From contig JBOEHK010000004.1 of NCBI GenBank assembly GCA_050633885.1, positions 155,958 through 219,957 of the forward strand: DNA of 64,000 nt, written 5' to 3'. The position numbers and the translations under genes are program-made. Shown here in pieces: positions 9,682-19,351 of this stretch. This stretch comes from JAWSVE01 sp050633885. GTDB lineage: Bacteria > Pseudomonadota > Gammaproteobacteria > Pseudomonadales > Cellvibrionaceae. The notes beneath the pieces are model-generated. The model saw nothing but the letters and a program-made list of their open reading frames with translations. It made no database searches and was not told the origin of the DNA. Every line of letters begins with the position of its first letter. Within the stretch, counting starts at the first letter, position 1.

Positions 9682-11115
9682 TTAACTCCCAGACCGGATT
9701 AGATTAATCTGATTTATTGTTTTATAAATTATTATTCCATAGTAACTAAAAATTAATAACGAAATAATCTCTAAGTATTGGGGAATTTGATCATTCTTAA
9801 AAAAATGATTATAAAGAATTAATATGAAAAAGATAACAATGGGAAAAGAATGGTATCTTTCGGACTTAACTTTCGAATGACTAATTATTCGTATAATGAC
9901 TTCAAAATATATTAGTTTAAATAGAACAAGAATATAGATAGCAGACAAAAAATCAAATAAAGTGCAAACCACAAAAATTGCTAAAATATCAACAACTGCA
10001 GTTCCGAAAAGAATAAAAAAGCGTTCTTTCCACATCCCCAGCGAACTTATATATTGCGCACATAAGTCTATTGCCACCCAGAACGGGATAATAAATACTA
10101 GAGCGGAAAGCAAGGGTATTGATTGATTCCACTTACCTTGCCAAAAAGTATCGATCACCCATGGTCCTGTTATAAAAATAGCTATGGCGATGACGCTGGA
10201 GATGGAAAAAAATAAATTTAAAAAGCTATTAAAGCGTAGAGCTAATTTTTCACGATTATCGGCAAGTTTTGTTAAATCAGGAAAAATAACACCCGTAAAA
10301 GTAGCATTTATCAACATAATTGGACTATTGATGATAATCAGCGTAAAAAAGTAAAAGCCTACAATTTCTGGAGTTACAAATAAAGCGAAAATAAAAATTT
10401 GACCGTGCAAAGTAAGTTGATTACTGAGATTACTAAAGATAAGCCACTTACTATCCTGAAATATAGATTTGGTTTGTTGTAAATTTATTCGTTGTGGCTT
10501 GGGAAAGGCGTTAATTGTATGCCGACTAAAATAACAAAAAATCAAAGGTTGTATTAATAGCGGAAGAATAAATGAATAAACACCAAATCCTATAAGTGCA
10601 AACACAACTGTTAGAGTATGTTTTATTAGAATGGAAACAGAAGTATATTTTGAAAGTGATTGATACTGTTCTTGAATGCTTAATTGTGCTGATAATACTG
10701 GAACATAAATTGAGGTGATTACGCTTAACGCGATAAGTGGCATTAATTTAATGAGTTCTTGCTCTTGATAGTACTTGGCAGCAGGGAATGCTAACAGGCA
10801 AATAATTGTAGCTGCTGCTAAGTTGAAAAATCCTGAATACGTAAGGATTATGGGTGAAAGGCGATCAAATTGTTTTTGTTTTAAAATAAGTAGCTGATCA
10901 GTTCCACCATTTCGAAGACCTAGTAATAATGCAGAAGTAGACATGGCAATTGCATAGACCCCAAAATCACGTGCATCTAACAGCCAAGCTAGCAAAAACT
11001 GGACAAAAACTCCGCCAATTTTCGCGATCAAATTGGCTGATGTTAGCCAAAAAATACCCCCGAGAACAGAGGTTGTTTTATTTGGAGCTATTAAATTCTC
11101 AGCGGGTTGATTCAC
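9682..11115 (-). CDS. Oligosaccharide flippase (Wzx/MVF superfamily)
   Basis: A 477-residue protein with about twelve to fourteen transmembrane segments. It starts with the flippase-like segment GGIFWLTSANLIAKIGGVFV and continues with LLDARDFGVYAIAMS, typical of the polysaccharide biosynthesis/oligosaccharide flippase family. Predicted to move undecaprenyl-linked repeats across the inner membrane. The start codon is GTG at 11115, preceded by a GGAG ribosome site 7 bases upstream. It directly precedes the polymerase gene, as expected of a Wzx/Wzy-dependent EPS pathway. Confidence 0.86.
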   Translation of the reverse strand: MNQPAENLIAPNKTTSVLGGIFWLTSANLIAKIGGVFVQFLLAWLLDARDFGVYAIAMSTSALLLGLRNGGTDQLLILKQKQFDRLSPIILTYSGFFNLAAATIICLLAFPAAKYYQEQELIKLMPLIALSVITSIYVPVLSAQLSIQEQYQSLSKYTSVSILIKHTLTVVFALIGFGVYSFILPLLIQPLIFCYFSRHTINAFPKPQRINLQQTKSIFQDSKWLIFSNLSNQLTLHGQIFIFALFVTPEIVGFYFFTLIIINSPIMLINATFTGVIFPDLTKLADNREKLALRFNSFLNLFFSISSVIAIAIFITGPWVIDTFWQGKWNQSIPLLSALVFIIPFWVAIDLCAQYISSLGMWKERFFILFGTAVVDILAIFVVCTLFDFLSAIYILVLFKLIYFEVIIRIISHSKVKSERYHSFPIVIFFILILYNHFFKNDQIPQYLEIISLLIFSYYGIIIYKTINQINLIRSGS

Positions 11116-11139
11116 TGTGGGTCTCCAAATAGCGCTAGA

Positions 11140-11949
11140 TTATTTTTCATGAGATTTTAAAAAAAGTTTGGTTTCAATCCACCATGGAGCATTTTCATCC
11201 CATTCTGTATAGAGCCCGTCATTCCAAATGATTAATCCGTCTGCATGTTTTCTAAGGAATTCAAGTTGCGTGCGCCAATATTTTCTCGGAAGGTAGCGAT
11301 TATCTTCGCCTTTTATATGAGAGCTCCCATGAAACCTTGGCCAAATAAATGGAATAACTGGTTTTCCCTTGGCCATTTTACGAGATGTTACTAGCACTTT
11401 TTCAGCAACAGCTAACCAGTCCTCAACGTTTTCAGTGTATGTATATAACGCTGGATATAAAACATCTGATGCGTCAGCTATAACCTGACGCTTGGAATTT
11501 TCTAAATTCCAAATTACTTCACGTGCTTTATTCTGAGGAAGGTTCCAATGTGCCCACGCGGGAGCTATTCGATAGTAGCCGACCTTATATTCACTACCCA
11601 TTAATTTTTTAAAATCAATTAAAGTACGTTTATATCTATCGAGAATGGCTGGAGATGATATTGGACTTTTTCCTAACCAAGTTTCTATATCTAGCTGAAC
11701 ATAAATTATTTCAGAGTCTTTGTTTTTTATTTCTTCGGATATTTTAAGTAAATAATTTTTTGTTATTGGATTATTAAATTTCTTGGGAGAGTCATAGAGA
11801 GATTGTTGATAAACAATTTTTGAAGGTGAAAATCCATATTGCTCAAAATCTGGCATATCTTTGAAGCTGAAGTGATAAAATAATTCAAATGATAGTGCTT
11901 TAGATGCGATAAGCAGTAAAAGAGTTAGAGATATTATTTTAGACATCAT
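11140..11949 (-). CDS. Secreted hyaluronidase-like (GH56-like) TIM-barrel protein
   Basis: The start is placed at the ATGATG at 11949, which overlaps the end of the upstream GT4 gene. It gives a clean Sec signal (MMSKIISLTLLLLIASKALS) that a longer reading frame would bury. The mature part of about 250 residues has features of hyaluronidase-like barrels: an acidic strand VQLDIETWLGKSP, a conserved SDVLYPALYTYTENVEDW segment, PFIWPRFHG, and a terminal LIIWNDGLYTEW. This is a resemblance by eye only. A periplasmic glycan-cleaving or trimming enzyme would suit an EPS locus, but no catalytic residue is proven. Alternative: a non-catalytic barrel of unknown function. Confidence 0.55.
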   Translation of the reverse strand: MMSKIISLTLLLLIASKALSFELFYHFSFKDMPDFEQYGFSPSKIVYQQSLYDSPKKFNNPITKNYLLKISEEIKNKDSEIIYVQLDIETWLGKSPISSPAILDRYKRTLIDFKKLMGSEYKVGYYRIAPAWAHWNLPQNKAREVIWNLENSKRQVIADASDVLYPALYTYTENVEDWLAVAEKVLVTSRKMAKGKPVIPFIWPRFHGSSHIKGEDNRYLPRKYWRTQLEFLRKHADGLIIWNDGLYTEWDENAPWWIETKLFLKSHEK

Positions 11950-13204
11950 GGCTAGGTTTTTGTCGTGTTTGAGGATATGTTGGTAAATTAAAATTTTCTT
12001 GAGCATTCTTCAGTTCTTGATGCCACTTCTCTAAAGAAATTTCCGGGGAGTAATATTGTTGGTAAGCGAGCCTACTGTTATTTGCGTGCTGTTCGATATC
12101 ATCTGGTGAATTATGATAATGCTTAATTGTCAAAATTAACCCTTGAGCTTCGTTTTCATCAACTGAAATACCGCATTGGTGTTTATTGATAAGCCTGACT
12201 AACTCTCCATCTTTTCCGCCAATAAAAATCATTGGTTTACCAACAGAGAGTATTCCATAGAATTTACTGGGAACTATCAAACCTTCCATTTCACTATTAA
12301 GAGATATTAAGTGTATATCAGGGACGCAAAGTGAAGATCTGAGAAGCTCAATCGGTTGGTAGGGTAAAAATGTTATATTGGATAACTTTGCTATAGCGGT
12401 TTTTTGTTTTAGCCATTGCATACCAGAGCCATTACCGATAAACAAAAAATGAATGCTATCGATCTCAGATAGTTTTTTTATCGCTTTATATAAAATCTTA
12501 GGATTATGGGCTTTACCAAGATTTCCAGAGTAACCTACAACAAATTTTTCTTTAATATTCCATTTTGTTTTGAGATCTAAAGGAGTAATTTGAGATTTAT
12601 TTGTTGATACATTCCAATTATGAATAATCGTTTGCTCAGTGTTTCTGTGTTTTAGATTATGTAACTTTTCACACATCATTTCCCCTATAAAAATATTTAA
12701 AAAGGATTTAGAGAGTGATAAATCACGTACATTGCGCAACCAACGGTATATAAATTTTATTTTTATGTTAGAAAGACTTTTTTCTGCTATTTCAGGGAAA
12801 AGATCTTGGTTCCATGTGATGTAACGATATCGTTTAAATATTGAGACCAACATTGCAATTACTGAAAGCATTGGAGGATCTGTTTTTACGACAATAATGT
12901 CCTTTCTGGTGGTTTTAAATAAAAGAAATAGCAAACAATTAAAATAAAAGCTAAGGTAATCAAAGGCTCGGCCTATTAGGCTATCTCTACCAAAAGCAGT
13001 AGTTTGCAATCTATGTATTTCTACGCCATTAATTTTTTCATGAGCAAGATATATTTTATTTCCTGTAACATAGTCTAAACGAGAAGTAGTTACTACGACA
13101 TCCATATCTTTGGCTGCTAAGTATTCAGCTAGACTAGTAAGCAGCTGTGCTGTAGCAGAGTTATCTGGATGGTAGAAACGATTAATAAAAAAAATACGAG
13201 ACAT
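11939..13204 (-). CDS. Family 4 glycosyltransferase (WbuB-like)
   Basis: GT-B glycosyltransferase of about 421 residues. N-terminal motif RIFFINRFYHPDNSATAQLL is the typical beginning of WbuB/colanic-acid-type GT4 enzymes. KFVVGYSGNLGKAHNP marks the C-terminal Rossmann half, and LISLNSEMEGLIVPSKFYGI the donor site. Two in-frame ATGs are possible (13216 and 13204). The second is chosen because it gives the conserved N-terminus and overlaps the upstream ATPase gene's stop region minimally. It sits between the ATPase gene and the secreted barrel protein. Sugar specificity unknown. Confidence 0.85.
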   Translation of the reverse strand: MSRIFFINRFYHPDNSATAQLLTSLAEYLAAKDMDVVVTTSRLDYVTGNKIYLAHEKINGVEIHRLQTTAFGRDSLIGRAFDYLSFYFNCLLFLLFKTTRKDIIVVKTDPPMLSVIAMLVSIFKRYRYITWNQDLFPEIAEKSLSNIKIKFIYRWLRNVRDLSLSKSFLNIFIGEMMCEKLHNLKHRNTEQTIIHNWNVSTNKSQITPLDLKTKWNIKEKFVVGYSGNLGKAHNPKILYKAIKKLSEIDSIHFLFIGNGSGMQWLKQKTAIAKLSNITFLPYQPIELLRSSLCVPDIHLISLNSEMEGLIVPSKFYGILSVGKPMIFIGGKDGELVRLINKHQCGISVDENEAQGLILTIKHYHNSPDDIEQHANNSRLAYQQYYSPEISLEKWHQELKNAQENFNLPTYPQTRQKPSHDV

Positions 13205-13205
13205 A

Positions 13206-14111
13206 TTAACGCTCAATACTGGGTTGATTTTCTATACTATTGTTTGATGTGCTTATGTTCCGTACTTTGTCTACGCTATCTACATAACTTTTTCTTTTAT
13301 TAAAGCCGCCAATTCTTCTGTTTTTTACCGACTCCATAGTCGTAGTTTTATCTACAGTTTTTTTGTCGGTTGCATAGGCATAAACTAATGCGTAGTCACA
13401 TAACGTATTTATTAATCTAGGAATTCCGCCGCTACAATTAAAAATAAAATCAATGGCATCATCCTCAAAGATAGGTTTTCTAGCGCCGGCTATCAATAAT
13501 CTATGGTTTATATATTTTTTTGTTTCTTCTCGACTCAATGGATTTAAGTGATATTCAACCGTAATTCTTTGCGCTATTTGCGTGAGTTTAGGTTTGCTAA
13601 GTAAGTCAAAAAGTTGAGGCTGTCCGACAAGTATAATCTGTAATAATAAATCAGAACCTGAATTGATATTCGTAAGTAAACGTAATTCTTCTAATGCTTT
13701 TTCAGACAGGTTTTGTGCCTCATCTACAATTAAGATACATCGATTTCCTTTAGAATACTGTTCGATGAGATAGTTTTGAATACCTTGCAACAAACTGATA
13801 TCGTCTTTGTTTTCATAAGGGAGTTTAAAGGCAAGAGAAACCAGTTGAATTAATTTCCCAAAATTTTCAGATGTGTTATTGATTAATCCTATTGTAAGAC
13901 TTTGGTCACCAATTTCGTTTAATAGATGTCGAACAAGTGTAGTTTTTCCGCTGCCAACTTCCCCTGTAATTAATACTATGCCTGTCTGTTCTTGAATACC
14001 ATATTCCAACATATTATAGGCAAGTTTATGAATGTAAGAAAAATGTAAAAATTTCGGATCAGGAATTAACCGGAATGGCTTATCACAGAGATCAAAGTGT
14101 TTTTGATACAT
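13206..14111 (-). CDS. ExeA/GspA-like AAA ATPase of exosortase EPS loci
   Basis: A 301-residue P-loop ATPase with N-terminus MYQKHFDLCDKPFRLIPDP, the hallmark of the ExeA-like family. Walker A is GEVGSGKTT at residues 50-58 and Walker B ILIVDEAQN around 126-134. The sensor/arginine region includes AQRITVEYHLNPLS, and GGIPRLINTLCDYALVYAY lies in the C-terminal lid. The subfamily commonly found next to the CpsD-like kinase in PEP-CTERM loci (XrtA-associated ATPase) has exactly this context. No transmembrane segment or peptidoglycan-binding domain follows, so it is a short form. Its job in EPS export is not established. Confidence 0.87.
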   Translation of the reverse strand: MYQKHFDLCDKPFRLIPDPKFLHFSYIHKLAYNMLEYGIQEQTGIVLITGEVGSGKTTLVRHLLNEIGDQSLTIGLINNTSENFGKLIQLVSLAFKLPYENKDDISLLQGIQNYLIEQYSKGNRCILIVDEAQNLSEKALEELRLLTNINSGSDLLLQIILVGQPQLFDLLSKPKLTQIAQRITVEYHLNPLSREETKKYINHRLLIAGARKPIFEDDAIDFIFNCSGGIPRLINTLCDYALVYAYATDKKTVDKTTTMESVKNRRIGGFNKRKSYVDSVDKVRNISTSNNSIENQPSIER

Positions 14112-14116
14112 AAGTG

Positions 14117-14935
14117 TTACCGTATGTTATTAATAACAGTGCCCAATAAGTGAGAATTTTTGAGTAAATCAAGTGATCGTTCTAGTTCGTTTTTACTCGA
14201 TCCACCGTCTTCAACAACTAAAAGTGTTGCATCAACAAAAGGCGTAAAGACTAATGCATCGTCACTATTCAGTAGGGCTGGTAAATCATAAATAATAATA
14301 CGATCTTCATAGCGATCTAATAACTCATTATGAATTGTTTTCATTTCAGGTGATGCTAAAACTTCAGAAGAGTAGGGGCCTTGTGGTAATCCAGGTAAAA
14401 TAACAAGACGGTTAAAACCGGGGTTAATTAATATTTGCTCTAGCGAAGCATTTCCGTTTAGGTAATCTATAATGCCAAACTCAACGTTATTAATACCTAG
14501 CGTTTTTGCGATACTCGGATTTTTAAGATCTAAATCAACGAGAATTACTGTTTGGTTTACATCTTGGGATAAAGATATCGCTAAATTAAGAGAAGTTAAT
14601 GTTTTACCATTTCTCTCCCTAGGACTTGTGATTGCTAGGCTACGATATTTTTGTGCTCTCATTTTCTGTAAAACTTGAGTGCGTAACTGGCGATAAGGCT
14701 CAGATTTAGGATCATGTGCAAAACCAGCTACAATATTTTTTGACTTCAATTCCTCATCCGAAAAGTGTATTTGCAGACTTGTACTGTATTCAATATTTAT
14801 TGAAGATTTTTTTGAGGCAGGATCAATTTTATTGAATATCGTCTTATCTTCAGGATTTCTAGGTAAGTTGTGGTTACCAATATGCTGATCGCGTTCCTTC
14901 CTAGCTTTATTAAGTGCTTCTTGTATACGTTCCAC
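14117..14935 (-). CDS. CpsD/CapB-type P-loop autokinase of the EPS locus
   Basis: Cytoplasmic BY-kinase homologue of 272 residues that would act with the chain-length protein to control EPS polymerisation. The ATP site is atypical: Walker A reads SPRERNGKT (104-112) in place of the usual G-rich loop. Walker A' is ILVDLDLKNP (131-140) and Walker B has Asp217 in IIIYDLPAL. The C-terminus ends at TVINNIR with no tyrosine cluster, so the usual autophosphorylation tail is absent. The N-terminus MERIQEALNKARKER is shared with exosortase-locus kinases. It lies 52 bases after the Wzz-like gene. A regulatory ATPase role is as likely as a true tyrosine kinase. Confidence 0.85.
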   Translation of the reverse strand: MERIQEALNKARKERDQHIGNHNLPRNPEDKTIFNKIDPASKKSSINIEYSTSLQIHFSDEELKSKNIVAGFAHDPKSEPYRQLRTQVLQKMRAQKYRSLAITSPRERNGKTLTSLNLAISLSQDVNQTVILVDLDLKNPSIAKTLGINNVEFGIIDYLNGNASLEQILINPGFNRLVILPGLPQGPYSSEVLASPEMKTIHNELLDRYEDRIIIYDLPALLNSDDALVFTPFVDATLLVVEDGGSSKNELERSLDLLKNSHLLGTVINNIR

Positions 14936-14987
14936 AAATTAATCCTTATTTTGTCTTTCGTTCATCTTAGAGCTTATTTAGCTGGTT

Positions 14988-16784
14988 TTAGTTAAGCCCA
15001 AGCTTTCGAAGCAAGATGTACCATGTTACATCCAAGGGCTTTACAAAATTATGAAACAATATTAAGCAGATAATTCCAATTGCGAACAACCCAAGCAAAT
15101 ACCACCATAGGTTTCTCTTCTTAGTCTCTATTTCTTGATCTGTAGACATATTTGGGACGACGACTAGAGGTGCAGTAGCTAAGACAGCTACTAATGCTCT
15201 TTCGCCGTAAACCCTAGGGTCAAATGCTTCAACTAAAGCACCACCACCAAGACCCGCACCAACAGCAAATAAAAAGCCAATAAAAATCAGGGCTTTTCTA
15301 TTGGGGCTGTTTGGAGCCTCAGGAATTTCCGGAGGTTGTATCAACGTAAAACGCTCCCCTTTACGTTCAGTTTCTAAATTACTAGCGAGTTCTGCCTGCA
15401 TTAATTTTGCTTTTATTTCGCGATATTTAAGCTGCGTATTTTCATGCTCGCGAAGTAGGGCGCTATAATCTTTTTCAACGGATGGTGCTAAAGATAAGTA
15501 ATTTTCATACTTTTCAATTTTAGACCGAATTTTTCTTTCCTTTTCTTTAATTGCCGCTATTTCAGTATTTGCTTTGTTAATTTGTGTCTCTAAAAGTACA
15601 TACGCAGGGTTGTCGGGAACTAAAAGGTTAGAGCCTTCATCATACGACAACGTTTTATTGGTCAAATCTTTTTCAATGCGTCTAACTTGCCTAACTAATC
15701 TTAAAACTTCTGGGTGATCAGCCGAATACTTCAACTTTGATTGTGTCAACTGATTATTCGTATGTTGTAATTCTTTTATGAGCTCTTTTTGTGAATCATT
15801 ATTACCTGTTGTGGCTATTAAATTCGCTATTTCCCTTTCTAATCGAATAATGTCTGGATGATTATCTTTATAGATTGATGATTTCTTTCTATATTCACTT
15901 TGCAACGCTTTTAACAAATCTGCATCTCCGAGTACTGTTTCACCCGAAGGTAATACTCGAGGTGCTGTAGGGCTAAGTTGAGATATTTGCGAAGCCATTT
16001 CTAGTTTATTTTTTTCTAACTCTTGAATTCTTGAACGAGTATCGATTAATTCTCGTTCACTTCTATCGACTATATTTAAATTAAATGGCTGGAGCTCGGG
16101 TAAGCTGCCATTATTTTTTTCTTTAAAATTAGCTAAGTTTTCTTCTATATGTTTAAGCTTGTCGCTTAAACTATCTAATTCAGAAGATAAAAACTCCGAA
16201 GTACTTGTTGATTGCTCTGATCTTTCTCGAAGATTTTCATTTAGGTACAGTGTAACAAGCTGATTAGTTACTTTATGCACGATCGAAGGATTATCACCGC
16301 TGAAAGATAAAGAAAACGCAATAACTGCTTCTGTTGGTCTCCCGCTAATTGGGTCCATAACCTCTGCACTTATAGGTTTAATTTTTACATTATCTCTAAA
16401 TTGTTCCGCGATATCGGAACGAGTCATTCGTTTTAATTCTCTCTCGCTGTGTAATCCAAAACGTTCTACTATTGACATAATATTATTGATAGTCATAGTT
16501 CTTTGCTTTATCTCTTCAATTCTTTGAAGTGCGTAACTTGTAATAGTAGATCTAACGAGGTCTTTAGGAACATCCTGTTCTTCAATTAAAATCGTTGCAG
16601 TTGACTGAAAAGTAGGAGGCCAGATTATCACAATAAAAACAATTGCAATAAAAATACATGACGCTGCTACAGAAATAGTTTTTATACGTCGTTTACCTAC
16701 TGAGATTAGCTCACTGATAGACAATCTTTTTTGATTGCCTTCTTCTTCGTATTCGTAATAATCATTTTCAATACTATTGTTCAT
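14988..16784 (-). CDS. GumC/Wzz-type polysaccharide chain-length determinant
   Basis: Inner-membrane polysaccharide co-polymerase of 598 residues. It has an acidic cytoplasmic N-terminus, a first transmembrane segment around 37-56 (IKTISVAASCIFIAIVFIV), then a Wzz periplasmic domain beginning PTFQSTATILIEEQDVP. A long coiled-coil region (about 170-460) is rich in Glu, Lys and Leu. The proline-rich motif PEIPEAPNSPNRK precedes the second membrane pass, as in the family. A further hydrophobic segment lies near the C-terminus. The kinase domain is separate and encoded just downstream. It likely sets EPS chain length and bridges to the outer-membrane exporter encoded upstream. Confidence 0.9.
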   Translation of the reverse strand: MNNSIENDYYEYEEEGNQKRLSISELISVGKRRIKTISVAASCIFIAIVFIVIIWPPTFQSTATILIEEQDVPKDLVRSTITSYALQRIEEIKQRTMTINNIMSIVERFGLHSERELKRMTRSDIAEQFRDNVKIKPISAEVMDPISGRPTEAVIAFSLSFSGDNPSIVHKVTNQLVTLYLNENLRERSEQSTSTSEFLSSELDSLSDKLKHIEENLANFKEKNNGSLPELQPFNLNIVDRSERELIDTRSRIQELEKNKLEMASQISQLSPTAPRVLPSGETVLGDADLLKALQSEYRKKSSIYKDNHPDIIRLEREIANLIATTGNNDSQKELIKELQHTNNQLTQSKLKYSADHPEVLRLVRQVRRIEKDLTNKTLSYDEGSNLLVPDNPAYVLLETQINKANTEIAAIKEKERKIRSKIEKYENYLSLAPSVEKDYSALLREHENTQLKYREIKAKLMQAELASNLETERKGERFTLIQPPEIPEAPNSPNRKALIFIGFLFAVGAGLGGGALVEAFDPRVYGERALVAVLATAPLVVVPNMSTDQEIETKKRNLWWYLLGLFAIGIICLILFHNFVKPLDVTWYILLRKLGLN

Positions 16785-16813
16785 GTCTACAACTCTGTAA
16801 AAATAGAATGGTT

Positions 16814-18190
16814 TTACCAGCGTTTTGGTTTTGGTGAATAGACTAAAGATAAAGATAATATTTGAGATGATATCTTTTCATCAAAATCGTTATTTTTTAA
16901 AAAATAATATGAATATTCTAATGTTGCCTTAAAATTTTTAGATATTTTACGGTCATATGAAAACCTACTTCGATAATAGTCTCTAAATAAAGATTGATTG
17001 ACAGTCACCAGCTCTTCATCAATTGGTTTTTCTCTTTGAAAGATAATTCTCCAATTAATGCTGTTTTTAACATTTAAATTAAAGCCGCCATAAACTGAAA
17101 CTGTGGATTTTTTAATTATTGTTCCATTGGAGCTGTCTTCATTCGATATGCTTGCATCAATACTATAAAAATATCTATTTTCTTGAACATTTATATTTGC
17201 ATTAAACTGTTTTTCCTTATTCTTGTTTATATACTCGCTTTCTTCGTAAATAATTATTTCTCTATTGAGGTCAAGATAATTAAAAAAAGGGATAGTTGCT
17301 TCTTGAGTTGTTTTAACTTCTGAACTTCCTATCAGTAAATTCCAATTAACTTTTTCAGTCATTTGTATTCCAAACCCTACATTAACGTCAGTAGTTGATG
17401 CTACAGTAGAAACCTCTGCTATTTCTGTCGGTTTGGGAGGAGGTATATAGAAACCAATTAAAGGATTAATATAGGGTTGTAATGCGAATTCGAATTCAAA
17501 ACTAGATTTATATTGACTGGTTTTAATGCTAGCAGTTAAATATCTTAATGGCGTTATTTTGTGTTGCCACTCAAGGCCTGTAGAGCCGTACTGATAATCA
17601 GAATAATTATTGATTTCTTTTTCTGTTTTGTACGATACGTCTTGATAGCTTGTTTGCCAATTGAAACTGTTAATTTCAGACATGGCATAATTAAGTTCAT
17701 ACGTTGTAACACCCACAATTCTATTATCTTTTGGATCCTGAAGGTTTCCATCTAGATCAAATGTGTTATCTCGTATTTGTTCATCTCTATATAAGACTGA
17801 AATTTTTGACTTTAAATTTTCTCTGTTTCGATGAAAATACCCATTAAAATTATAATTCTCAGAATCAAATTCATCTTTGTTATAACGATTAATATCGGAT
17901 GAAAAATCAACATTAAAGACTTGATCTGGTCTTTTTATTGACATGCCAATCTTAGGTGAGATTAGTAAACCTGATAATTCAATTTCATCATTATCGCTAA
18001 GTAGTGCGTTACTACTTGATTCATATCGACCGGCCACAGAAAAAAATAGATTATTTTCAGCAGTACTTAATGAAGAGGTCATCATAGAAAAAGAAATCAA
18101 CATGATTTTTGCATAAAAGATAAATATTTTTATACATTTCAATTCGCCTCTAATCGATACAAATACGCTAGTACCTATAAAAATCTTCAT
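16814..18190 (-). CDS. Putative outer-membrane beta-barrel protein of exosortase/EPS locus
   Basis: A 458-residue protein with alternating hydrophobic and polar strands throughout (NFNGYFHRN, VNWNLLIGSSEV, NFKATLEYSYYFL) and a C-terminal strand ILSLSLVYSPKPKRW, suggesting a beta-barrel. The N-terminus holds a hydrophobic export signal (KIMLISFSMMTSSLSTA) after an unusually long leader. The start at 18190 overlaps the stop of the upstream export gene by four bases (ATGA), which supports it, though a start nearer the hydrophobic segment is possible. Position between the export protein and Wzz matches the PEP-CTERM-system outer-membrane proteins. Could be part of the EPS outer-membrane pore. Confidence 0.7.
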   Translation of the reverse strand: MKIFIGTSVFVSIRGELKCIKIFIFYAKIMLISFSMMTSSLSTAENNLFFSVAGRYESSSNALLSDNDEIELSGLLISPKIGMSIKRPDQVFNVDFSSDINRYNKDEFDSENYNFNGYFHRNRENLKSKISVLYRDEQIRDNTFDLDGNLQDPKDNRIVGVTTYELNYAMSEINSFNWQTSYQDVSYKTEKEINNYSDYQYGSTGLEWQHKITPLRYLTASIKTSQYKSSFEFEFALQPYINPLIGFYIPPPKPTEIAEVSTVASTTDVNVGFGIQMTEKVNWNLLIGSSEVKTTQEATIPFFNYLDLNREIIIYEESEYINKNKEKQFNANINVQENRYFYSIDASISNEDSSNGTIIKKSTVSVYGGFNLNVKNSINWRIIFQREKPIDEELVTVNQSLFRDYYRSRFSYDRKISKNFKATLEYSYYFLKNNDFDEKISSQILSLSLVYSPKPKRW

Positions 18191-18882
18191 GGTACTAAAA
18201 CCACATCTCCACTTCTTAAAATAAGATTTTCAGAAAGGTGCTTTCCGTTGGATACTTTGTTGTATCGAAACTCAATTGCTTTTTGTTTGCCTGAGCTATC
18301 CCGTCGTAAGATTTTAATACTGTTGTCATCTGCAAAAGCGGTTAACCCACCGGCTAGGGCAAGGGCTTGCGTTACATCGGTAAGACCTCGCATGATAAAT
18401 TGCCCAGGTCTATTGACTTGTCCTAACACTGATACAACATTTCCAGTCAAAGAGACTATGCTCACGGTGACATTGGGTTTATCTCGAAGATATTCGAATA
18501 GCATAGAAGAAATACTTTCTTCTATTGATGACGTGGATCGTCCTCCCGCTTTAATTTTTCCCGCAATGGGAATGTTTATATTTCCGTCGGGAGTGACTAA
18601 TAACTCAGGAATATTTAAACTTTTTTCGTTCCAGACATAAATCGATAGAACATCGCCAGGGTTTACCAAGTAATCAGTGCTAGACGATGGGTTTTCTGTA
18701 GTTGTTGTCTGTGCCCCATTAGCTGCAAGCACCTCTGAAGAACCTAAAAGAAAGCTAAATACTATAAAAAACAAACATAAAAAAAACACATCTAAAGCCG
18801 TTAGGGAATAGCTTTTGTCTGTTGTGCGAAATCCGTTTTGGGTCATCATATCAGCTAAATATTGGTTTAGTTTTATTGTCAT
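18187..18882 (-). CDS. Polysaccharide export protein (Wza/BexD-like)
   Basis: Periplasmic/outer-membrane EPS translocon component of 231 residues. After a long hydrophobic N-terminal segment (ALDVFFLCLFFIVFSFLLG) comes the polysaccharide export domain: DYLVNPGDVLSIYVWNEKSL, then VTPDGNINIPIAGKIKAGG. A SLBB-like segment follows: VSVLGQVNRPGQFIMRG and LILRSGDVVLVP at the end. No lipobox cysteine is seen, unlike classical Wza. It is the first gene of the minus-strand EPS cluster, so the promoter for the cluster should lie in 18883-19200. Downstream overlap with the beta-barrel gene indicates coupled translation. Confidence 0.9.
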   Translation of the reverse strand: MTIKLNQYLADMMTQNGFRTTDKSYSLTALDVFFLCLFFIVFSFLLGSSEVLAANGAQTTTTENPSSSTDYLVNPGDVLSIYVWNEKSLNIPELLVTPDGNINIPIAGKIKAGGRSTSSIEESISSMLFEYLRDKPNVTVSIVSLTGNVVSVLGQVNRPGQFIMRGLTDVTQALALAGGLTAFADDNSIKILRRDSSGKQKAIEFRYNKVSNGKHLSENLILRSGDVVLVP

Positions 18883-19336
18883 TAATCTATAAAAATCAAT
18901 GAATTAAGGGAGAATCCTACAATATACATTAAGCAGCTTTAGGTTTTTGCAGTAACCACTTGAAATTGCAGAGGTTTTTTGTCAGCTGGGCGAAATGTAA
19001 TTAAATTGCATGAAGATTTGTTGCGGACTATAGGATGAGAATGTTACAGCCGAATGACTTTATATATGACGTGACTTATAGATTAACTAAACAGGTTGCT
19101 CATAAGAAAGATGTAATCAATTAATGAGGCAGAGATGCTTCCCTGCAAGCCAATTGGTCTTAACCTTTCATGAAATAATCCTCAATTTTTAAAACTCAGA
19201 CTTTTTTTGAGAATATTTAAAAATCACCTATTAAAATATTTAACTCGTAAATATTCTGATTGAAAAAATTTAAGCCATTACTTTTAATTAAACTTTACTT
19301 AATTATTTAGGGTATAAAATAATAATTTTTCAATTA

Positions 19337-19351
19337 AAACGTATTACGTTT
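19337..19351. promoter_or_regulatory. Palindrome, candidate operator
   Basis: AAACGTA, one central T, TACGTTT: a perfect dyad of 7-base arms in the divergent regulatory gap. The size and symmetry suit a dimeric regulator. The cognate protein is unknown. Confidence 0.35.

Noticed and set aside
18248..18640. A 130-codon plus-strand reading frame
   Set aside because: Lies wholly inside the well-supported polysaccharide export gene on the other strand; no signal, motif or ribosome site.
18883..19160. Sigma-54 -24/-12 promoter for the EPS operon
   Set aside because: Exosortase loci are sometimes RpoN-controlled, but no GG-N10-GC pair with good flanks was found on the minus strand here.
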